DNA of 20,460 nt from JBAZOY01 sp041648505 (GTDB lineage: Bacteria; Desulfobacterota; Syntrophia; Syntrophales; CG2-30-49-12), in assembly GCA_041648505.1 (NCBI GenBank), contig JBAZOY010000042.1:1-20460 (forward strand). The letters are read 5' to 3'. The notes beneath the pieces are model-generated. The model was not told where the DNA came from. It saw only the letters and a program-made list of their open reading frames with translations, and made no database searches. The position numbers and the translations under genes were made by a program. Below, piece after piece: positions 15,253-20,460 of this stretch (position 1 is its first letter; every line of letters starts with the position of its first letter).

Positions 15253-15270
15253 AAATATTTTAAAATATTT
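15253..15270. promoter_or_regulatory. Perfect 18-bp palindrome, candidate operator 1
   Basis: AAATATTTTAAAATATTT reads identically on both strands. The core AATATTTTAAA recurs at 15381-15391 inside a second palindrome and, degenerate, at 15281-15291. It sits in the divergent gap between the kamA cluster and the export operon, about 20 bases upstream of the candidate kamA -35 box. A dimeric regulator such as a TetR-type protein is a plausible ligand. Confidence 0.5.
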
Positions 15271-15379
15271 TAGCGATTTTTAATATTTTAAACAAAAACA
15301 ACTTTTCGAAGGATAAAATTCCCGAAAAACTCATTAATCAAGTTGATGAAAAAATTCTATGACATTGCAGTCCCTCCTG

Positions 15380-15397
15380 TAATATTTTAAAATATTA
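15380..15397. promoter_or_regulatory. Perfect 18-bp palindrome, candidate operator 2
   Basis: TAATATTTTAAAATATTA is a perfect palindrome sharing 16 central bases with the copy at 15253-15270, 127 bp away. The remainder of 15125-15576 holds AT-rich sequence without a credible gene. Two matching perfect palindromes in one divergent promoter region are more consistent with operators than with chance AT content, though AT-richness lowers the certainty. Confidence 0.5.
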
Positions 15398-15576
15398 GCT
15401 GATATATTTACTTTTTTGCGATCCCCGTTGTCTTGCAAAGGAAGTTACCCGGAATTGTCAGAGAGATGCTGTTTTTTTCATTATTGCTGGTTTTTCCTTG
15501 CATTTAAGAATTAGTTGGTTAATTAATGTGCTTCTATTTATTCACATCCCATTAAAATCGATCATATTGTTATCCG

Positions 15577-15765
15577 ATGTTAAATGTCAGGACTGATAAG
15601 AAAGAGCAGCTTTTTGCTGCTGCTGCATTTATGTTTGCGGAACAGGGAATTGTTGCCAATTTTTTTATACACGGGGTTGCAACTTTTCTATCGGCTCTTC
15701 AAGTAAGGGAGCCTGACCACTTGGGAGAAAACGATGCTTCAGTTAATTTTCAAATCAAAAGTTAA
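15577..15765 (+). pseudogene. Degenerate TetR-family regulator (N-terminal helix kept, body deleted)
   Basis: The 62-codon frame begins MLNVRTDKKEQLFAAAAFMF and continues AEQGI. That is the usual first helix of a TetR DNA-binding domain (K-x-x-I/L-x-A-A-x-x-x-F-A-E-x-G). The recognition helix-turn-helix that should follow is absent. The sequence jumps to NFFIHGVATFLSALQ, which resembles a C-terminal helix of such regulators, and then runs out into the start of the next gene. TetR genes commonly head operons of this MFP-ABC-OMF kind (for example ybiH/cecR before ybhGFSR). This looks like an internal-deletion remnant of the local repressor. A real short protein cannot be excluded. Confidence 0.5.
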
Positions 15766-16717
15766 AATCTTCCGTTTCGCACTAACTTTGGCGGTTATCG
15801 TGATGGCCGGCTGTGCTGAACAGAAGCCGCCTGCTTACCAGGGTTATGTCGAGGGCGAGTTTATTTATGTATCATCGTCAGAGGCAGGACATCTTGATCG
15901 CCTGCTGGTTGCACGGGGGCAACAGGTACCTGCCAAAGCGCCATTGTTTGTACTGGAGTCGGAAAGTGAAGCGGCCGCACAGCGGCAGGCACAGCAGCAA
16001 CTCAGTGCTGCCGAAGCTCAGCTAAAAGATATAAAGAAAGGCAAGCGCCGGAAGGAACTTGATGTTATCCGTGCACAGCTTGCACAAGCTGTCGCGCAAG
16101 ACAGAAAATCCGTGGCCAAACGGGTACGTGATGAGCTTCAGTATCAGACTGGAGGCATTTCCAAGGCACAGATGGATGAAACATACGCCGAGGCGGAAGC
16201 AAATGCTGCGCGGGTACGCGAGCTAAAAAGTCAGTTAAATGTTGCAAACCTGCCCGCTCGCGAGGAACAGATCAAGGCTCAATCCGCCAATGTATCGGCA
16301 GCTCGCGCTGTTCTTGATCAGGCTACATGGAGGTTAAATCAGAAAGCTGTTACTGCATCCCGCCCGGGTCTTATATTTGATACATTTTACTGGGAAGGTG
16401 AGTGGATAAAGGCAGGCAGCCCGGTTATATGCATGCTTCCACCGGAGAACATAAAGGTACGTTTCTTCGTACCGGAAACGCTTGTCGGCAGCCTGTCCAT
16501 AGGCCGGCCGGTTGTCCTTCACTGCGACGGATGCCCGTCCGATATTCCCGCAAAGGTGACCTATATCTCGACAGAATCCGAATACACGCCACCGGTTATA
16601 TACAGCAATGAAACGCGATCCAAGCTGGTATTTATGATCGAGGCTCGACCTTCTGAAAGCAATGCTAAAACACCCGTTCTGCATCCCGGACAACCAATAG
16701 AGGTCAGGCTGAAATGA
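15734..16717 (+). CDS. HlyD/YbhG-like membrane fusion lipoprotein
   Basis: This 327-residue periplasmic adaptor belongs to a tripartite exporter. A signal sequence ends in the lipobox MAGC (C27), so it is probably lipid-anchored. A biotinyl-lipoyl-like half motif follows (GYVEGEFIYVSSSEAGHLDR, about 36-55), then a long coiled-coil hairpin rich in Ala/Gln/Glu (about 80-200). The second lipoyl half and beta-barrel follow (TASRPGLIFDTFYWEGEWIK, then VRFFVPE). Length is typical of YbhG-like adaptors. The start is supported by GGGAG shortly upstream. Its stop overlaps the ATPase start (ATGA at 16714-16717), so the genes are translationally coupled. Confidence 0.9.
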   Translation: MLQLIFKSKVKIFRFALTLAVIVMAGCAEQKPPAYQGYVEGEFIYVSSSEAGHLDRLLVARGQQVPAKAPLFVLESESEAAAQRQAQQQLSAAEAQLKDIKKGKRRKELDVIRAQLAQAVAQDRKSVAKRVRDELQYQTGGISKAQMDETYAEAEANAARVRELKSQLNVANLPAREEQIKAQSANVSAARAVLDQATWRLNQKAVTASRPGLIFDTFYWEGEWIKAGSPVICMLPPENIKVRFFVPETLVGSLSIGRPVVLHCDGCPSDIPAKVTYISTESEYTPPVIYSNETRSKLVFMIEARPSESNAKTPVLHPGQPIEVRLK

Positions 16718-17649
16718 GTAATGAATATGCTATTGATGTCAGGGAACTTAACAAAAGTTTTGGTGAAAAGCTCGCGGTAAATAATGTCTCTATTCAGGTG
16801 AAACGTGGCGAAATCTTCGGGTTCCTGGGCCCTAACGGCAGCGGAAAAACAACAACTATCCGCCTGATGTGCGGACTGCTTACCCCGGACTCGGGCAGTG
16901 GAACCTGCCTGGGATACGATATTCTTCGTGATAAAGAACAGATCAAACGCAGTGTCGGATATATGACGCAGAGATTTTCTTACTGGGAGGATCTGACTAT
17001 CCGTGAGAATCTGGATTTTGTTGCGCGTATGTATGGTATGTCCAATCACCGTCAAGCGGTAGAATCGGCACTGGAGGGACTTGGCCTAACTAAGAGAGCA
17101 GATCAAATAACCGGAGAGCTTTCAGGCGGCTGGAAGCAGCGACTGGCTCTGGCTGCCTGCATGCTGCATAACCCGGAATTGTTGCTGCTGGATGAACCGA
17201 CGGCAGGAGTTGACCCGGCAGCGCGGCGCGATTTTTGGGAAGAACTCCATCAGTTGTCGGCCCGTGGTATTTCAGTACTGGTGAGCACACATTACATGGA
17301 TGAAGCTGAACGCTGCCATAAACTGGCGTATATAGCTGAAGGAAGGTTACTCACCAGGGGAACCTCGTCAGAGATAATATTGGCCCAGGCATTGAGTACC
17401 TGGGTGATCTACGGGGAAAATCTCCTTGGTTTATCAGAAATACTGCATGGCAAGCCTGGTGTAGAACAGACTGTTCTTTTCGGTATCATGCTTCATGTGA
17501 GCGGGAAAGACGAAATAATGCTCGAACGCACGATGCTTGAAACAAAGGCAGAAACCGGATTGCGCGTTGAAAAAGTGGATACCACTCTCGAAGATGTTTT
17601 TATCTATATGATGGAAAAATCTTTAAATAATTCCGGAGGTCATGAGTGA
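16714..17649 (+). CDS. ABC-2 type exporter, ATP-binding subunit
   Basis: This 311-residue cytosolic ATPase has all key elements. Walker A is GPNGSGKT (39-46), the Q-loop Gln is near 86, the signature is LSGGWKQ (136-142), Walker B is LLLLDE (156-161), and the switch His is H193 in STHYMDEAE. The C-terminal about 90 residues form the domain usual for YbhF/CcmA-like drug or polymer exporters. YbhF itself carries two ATPase halves. This protein has one, so a dimer is needed. It overlaps the adaptor gene upstream and the permease gene downstream by 4 bases each. Confidence 0.94.
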   Translation: MSNEYAIDVRELNKSFGEKLAVNNVSIQVKRGEIFGFLGPNGSGKTTTIRLMCGLLTPDSGSGTCLGYDILRDKEQIKRSVGYMTQRFSYWEDLTIRENLDFVARMYGMSNHRQAVESALEGLGLTKRADQITGELSGGWKQRLALAACMLHNPELLLLDEPTAGVDPAARRDFWEELHQLSARGISVLVSTHYMDEAERCHKLAYIAEGRLLTRGTSSEIILAQALSTWVIYGENLLGLSEILHGKPGVEQTVLFGIMLHVSGKDEIMLERTMLETKAETGLRVEKVDTTLEDVFIYMMEKSLNNSGGHE

Positions 17650-18788
17650 GAGTAATTAACGGTTTTTCTATCTCACGCTTGTGGAGTATGATTCTCAAAG
17701 AATTTATACAACTCAAGCGTGATCGTCTTACATTCGCCATGATTATCGGTATTCCGATTATGCAATTGATCCTGTTCGGATTTGCCATCAACAATGACCC
17801 CAAGCATCTGCCCACGGCAATCATCAGTGCCGACCACAGTGAAATTACCCGCTCGGTAATTGCTTCAATGAAGGCATCCGAATATTTTAATATTATAGGA
17901 GAACTGCCGAACGAGGAAGCAGGCAGAGCGGCGATTGCACAGGGTAAAGTTCAGTTTGTTCTGAACATCCCTGCAGGGTTCACACGGCAGGTGCTGCGTG
18001 GCGAACGACCCGCTCTGCTGATCGAGGCGGATGCCACGGACCCGACGGCGATAGGGCTGGCGTTGGCTTCTCTTGGTCACCTGGCCCGGTCCGTGACCAT
18101 TAAGGATTTGAATGGCCCTCTGGCATTTCTGTCGGCAGGTCAGGCGCCTTTCGAAGCCCGGATCCATCGTCTCTATAATCCCGAAGGCATTACCGAATAT
18201 AACATCGTTCCGGGCCTTATGGGCGTGATCCTTACCATGACCATGGTATTGATGACCGGTCTTGCGATTACCAGGGAGCGCGAGCGGGGTACGATGGAAA
18301 ACCTGCTTGCCATGCCGGTGAGACCCATAGAGGTTATGACCGGAAAGATAATCCCCAATGTTGCCATCGGTTTGATCCAGGCAACTATTATTCTCGTGGC
18401 GGCGCGTCTTATCTTCCGTGTTCCCTTTGCGGGAAACATGGTTACAATGTATCTGGTCGTGTTTTTGTTCGTGGCCGCCTGCCTGACAGTGGGAATAACA
18501 ATATCCTCGCTGGCACAAAGCCAATTGCAGGCTATGCAGATGACCTTTTTCTTCTTTCTTCCGAATATACTCCTTTCCGGCTTCATGTTTCCATTTCGGG
18601 GTATGCCGGGTTGGGCACAATTCATTGGCAATCTGTTACCTTTGACATATTTCTGCCGATTGATCCGTGGTATTTTTCTCAAAGGTAATACCTTTCCTGA
18701 TCTTTGGCCGGACATCTGGCCGTTGATCCTGTTTACCGTTATTGTTATGGCGATTGCTCTCAAGTTTTATCGCCGGACCCTTGATTGA
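17646..18788 (+). CDS. ABC-2 type exporter, permease subunit (YbhR/YbhS-like)
   Basis: This 380-residue inner-membrane protein uses a GTG start at 17646, overlapping the ATPase stop and preceded by GGAGG at a 6-base distance. Its layout is a cytosolic amphipathic helix (LWSMILKEFIQLKRDR) and first membrane helix (about 32-48). A large periplasmic domain with the usual GRAAIAQGKVQFVLNIPAGF pattern follows. Five more membrane segments lie between about 190 and 375, and GLAITRERERGTMENLLAMP is the family's coupling region. YbhS and YbhR normally occur as a pair. Only one permease is present here, so a homodimer is expected. The substrate is unknown. Confidence 0.93.
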   Translation: MRVINGFSISRLWSMILKEFIQLKRDRLTFAMIIGIPIMQLILFGFAINNDPKHLPTAIISADHSEITRSVIASMKASEYFNIIGELPNEEAGRAAIAQGKVQFVLNIPAGFTRQVLRGERPALLIEADATDPTAIGLALASLGHLARSVTIKDLNGPLAFLSAGQAPFEARIHRLYNPEGITEYNIVPGLMGVILTMTMVLMTGLAITRERERGTMENLLAMPVRPIEVMTGKIIPNVAIGLIQATIILVAARLIFRVPFAGNMVTMYLVVFLFVAACLTVGITISSLAQSQLQAMQMTFFFFLPNILLSGFMFPFRGMPGWAQFIGNLLPLTYFCRLIRGIFLKGNTFPDLWPDIWPLILFTVIVMAIALKFYRRTLD

Positions 18789-18798
18789 GAAAGCGGCA

Positions 18799-20325
18799 AT
18801 GATGAACTCATTAATGACAAGATTGGCCCGGATCATTCTTCTGATTATCGCTGCCGGATTGCCGGTCTCCTGTGCTGTCGGTCCGGACTTTCAACAACCA
18901 CAATCACCTGTAACACAGACCTATATATCGGATACTCAGTCCTTGGAGACTGTGGGAGCAACAGGCCCCGGCGGCAATCCACAACGGTTCAATACCGGCA
19001 TGGATATACCTGCGCAGTGGTGGTCTCTTTTCCACTCCGAATCACTGGATCGTCTTGTACGCCTGGCGCTGGACAAAAACCTTACACTGGTACAAGCTCA
19101 GGCACGGCTCACACAGGCACAGGAGAATCTTAATGCACAGACCGGGGCCACACAATATCCCAAGGTAGATGCCGGAGTATCAGCCATACGCCAAAAGATA
19201 AATACAGAAGCTATGGGATTTTCCAACGTCCCGAACCCGGATCCCTTCACCCTGTACAACGCCTCCGTCTCCGTTTCTTACAGACTTGACCTTTTTGGAG
19301 GAAACCGGCGTGCCCTTGAAGGGCTTGTGGCAAAGGTCGCTTATCAGGATTTCGAATTAAAGGCGGCAAGACAGACCGTTGCTGCCAATGTTGTAAACGC
19401 AGTTATCAAACAGGCCTCTCTGCGCGCGCAGATTTCCATTGTGAAAGACCTCACGGTGGTGCAGAGTCGGCAGTCAGCCATAACCGAAGAACGCTATAAG
19501 GCAGGGGGCGTATCAAAAGTGGATGTTTGTAACCAAAGTACATTGCTTGATCAGACACGGGCGATGCTTCCTCCTCTTCAAAAACAACTGGCGCAGGTCA
19601 ACCATCAGCTCGCGGTTTATCTGGGCAGGGAGCCGGCGGAGGCAAAAGTCGATGAGTTCGACTTAAACAGTCTTCAGTTGCCTGAAGAACTGCCTTTCAG
19701 CCTGCCATCATCGCTGGTACGGCAGCGCCCAGATATCCTTGCAGCGGAAGCCGTATGGCATCAGGCATGTGCCAATGCAGGTGTAGCAACCGCCAATCTC
19801 TTGCCACAAATCATGCTTTCCGGAGACCTCGGATCGCAGAGGACGGATCTTGGAGACATCCTGAGCGGGGTCAATATCTGGAGCGTTGCCGGAAACCTTA
19901 TGCAGCCCATTTTCCACGGCGGTGAATTAGAGGCGAAGAAAAGGTCAGCCGTTGCGGCTTATGACGAAGCAGCAGCTTTATATAAGGAGACCGTCCTGAA
20001 GGGGATGCAGGACGTGGCTGATATATTGTACGCTCTTGATACTGACGCCCGAGTACTTAAAGCGCGATCTGATGCCGCTGAGCATGTAAGAACCGGCTAT
20101 ACAATTGCGCAGCGGCGATATGAACTGGGTGGTATCAGCCATCTGGCTTTGCTTGATGTCCAGTGTCAACTCCTGCAAACCGGGATCGACAGGGTACAGG
20201 CCCAGACCAATCGCTATGCCGACACTGCCGCTCTGCTGCATGCCCTTGGTGGCGGATGGTGGAATCAGGAATCAGGAAACGGTCTTGTTGATTCAAAATC
20301 GTCTTCTGAGAAACCAGAAAAATGA
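18799..20325 (+). CDS. Outer membrane efflux lipoprotein (TolC/NodT family)
   Basis: The start at 18799 (MMNSLMTRLAR, then a hydrophobic signal) is chosen over an in-frame ATG inside the permease gene because it gives a proper lipoprotein signal ending VSCAVGPDF, giving 508 residues. Two outer-membrane-efflux repeats follow. The first is LVRLALDKNLTLVQAQARLT, then VSVSYRLDLFGG. The second starts LVRQRPDILAAEAVWHQACA, then QPIFHGGELEAKK, then QRRYELGGISHLALLD. This is the trimeric outer-membrane duct that pairs with the adaptor and ABC pump. The start lies 10 bp after the permease stop. Length is somewhat over the family average of about 470 because of an N-terminal insert near residues 45-65. 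Confidence 0.93.
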   Translation: MMNSLMTRLARIILLIIAAGLPVSCAVGPDFQQPQSPVTQTYISDTQSLETVGATGPGGNPQRFNTGMDIPAQWWSLFHSESLDRLVRLALDKNLTLVQAQARLTQAQENLNAQTGATQYPKVDAGVSAIRQKINTEAMGFSNVPNPDPFTLYNASVSVSYRLDLFGGNRRALEGLVAKVAYQDFELKAARQTVAANVVNAVIKQASLRAQISIVKDLTVVQSRQSAITEERYKAGGVSKVDVCNQSTLLDQTRAMLPPLQKQLAQVNHQLAVYLGREPAEAKVDEFDLNSLQLPEELPFSLPSSLVRQRPDILAAEAVWHQACANAGVATANLLPQIMLSGDLGSQRTDLGDILSGVNIWSVAGNLMQPIFHGGELEAKKRSAVAAYDEAAALYKETVLKGMQDVADILYALDTDARVLKARSDAAEHVRTGYTIAQRRYELGGISHLALLDVQCQLLQTGIDRVQAQTNRYADTAALLHALGGGWWNQESGNGLVDSKSSSEKPEK

Positions 20326-20430
20326 TGATAAATTTCACCTGAGTCATCACGCGCCAAGCTTTCAAAAGATAATCGTCAATTTTAGTCTGTAATAAGGTCA
20401 TTTAATTGCCGGTGCAAGAGAGACATATAG

Positions 20431-20458
20431 CCGATGATTTTGAGAAATTGATCATCGG
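20431..20458 (+). terminator. Possible terminator hairpin at right edge (incomplete)
   Basis: CCGATGAT (20431-20438) and ATCATCGG (20451-20458) form a perfect 8-bp stem with a 12-base loop about 105 bp after the efflux operon. The window ends before any T-run could be seen, so the call is tentative. The gap 20326-20430 shows no gene. Confidence 0.35.
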
Positions 20459-20460
20459 GG

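Noticed and set aside
17865..18620. 251-codon frame on the minus strand inside the permease gene
   Set aside because: His/Arg-rich composition without domain pattern; it is the complement of a well-supported ABC-2 permease.

Overview
The window looks like a chromosomal segment of a Gram-negative bacterium. It encodes lipoproteins with lipoboxes, an outer-membrane efflux factor and a TPM/LemA envelope module. The gene content (VCBS/FG-GAP protein, KamA-family enzyme, AMP-forming acyl-CoA synthetase, ribF-nfi) resembles anaerobic Desulfobacterota, perhaps Syntrophales-like. That placement is inference from gene content and style, not from a marker gene.

Layout. (1) 1-864, minus: the 5' part of a secreted protein with a TolB/CsgG-like N-terminal region and FG-GAP-type calcium loops, cut by the window edge. 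(2) 1139-3559, minus: a compact four-gene unit (TPM-domain protein, nucleotidyltransferase-fold protein, LemA, small PGPGW-type membrane protein). (3) 3829-7414, minus: ribF, nfi (endonuclease V) and a long-chain acyl-CoA synthetase, probably co-transcribed. (4) 7575-7712, plus: tRNA-Leu(CAG) with a terminator. (5) 7713-9362, plus: a scar-like accessory patch. It holds the C-terminal relic of an integron-type tyrosine recombinase, a 147-bp non-coding element with 18-bp terminal inverted repeats, a GC-rich hairpin, an overlapping small-protein/nucleotidyltransferase pair of toxin-antitoxin type, and a 5'-truncated sugar isomerase-like gene.

(6) 9380-15124, minus: the most unusual part. Four genes read kamA-like lysine 2,3-aminomutase, then two tandem D-Ala-D-Ala-ligase-like ATP-grasp enzymes, then a 750-residue GNAT-histone deacetylase-GNAT triple fusion. 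The set reads as a self-contained pathway: make a beta-amino acid (probably beta-lysine), ligate it with ATP-grasp enzymes, then add and remove an acetyl cap with one bifunctional polypeptide. A compatible solute or small capped peptide is a reasonable hypothesis, by analogy with N-acetyl-beta-lysine and with N-acetylglutaminylglutamine amide synthesis. The product is not determined by the sequence. (7) 15125-15733: an AT-rich divergent regulatory region with two perfect 18-bp palindromes of the same core and a degenerate TetR-type regulator. (8) 15734-20325, plus: a complete tripartite ABC export operon (membrane fusion lipoprotein, ATPase, ABC-2 permease, TolC/NodT-like outer membrane factor), with genes overlapping or nearly so.

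The divergent arrangement of (6) and (8) around shared palindromes suggests possible common control, and perhaps export of the cluster's product. That link is inference only.
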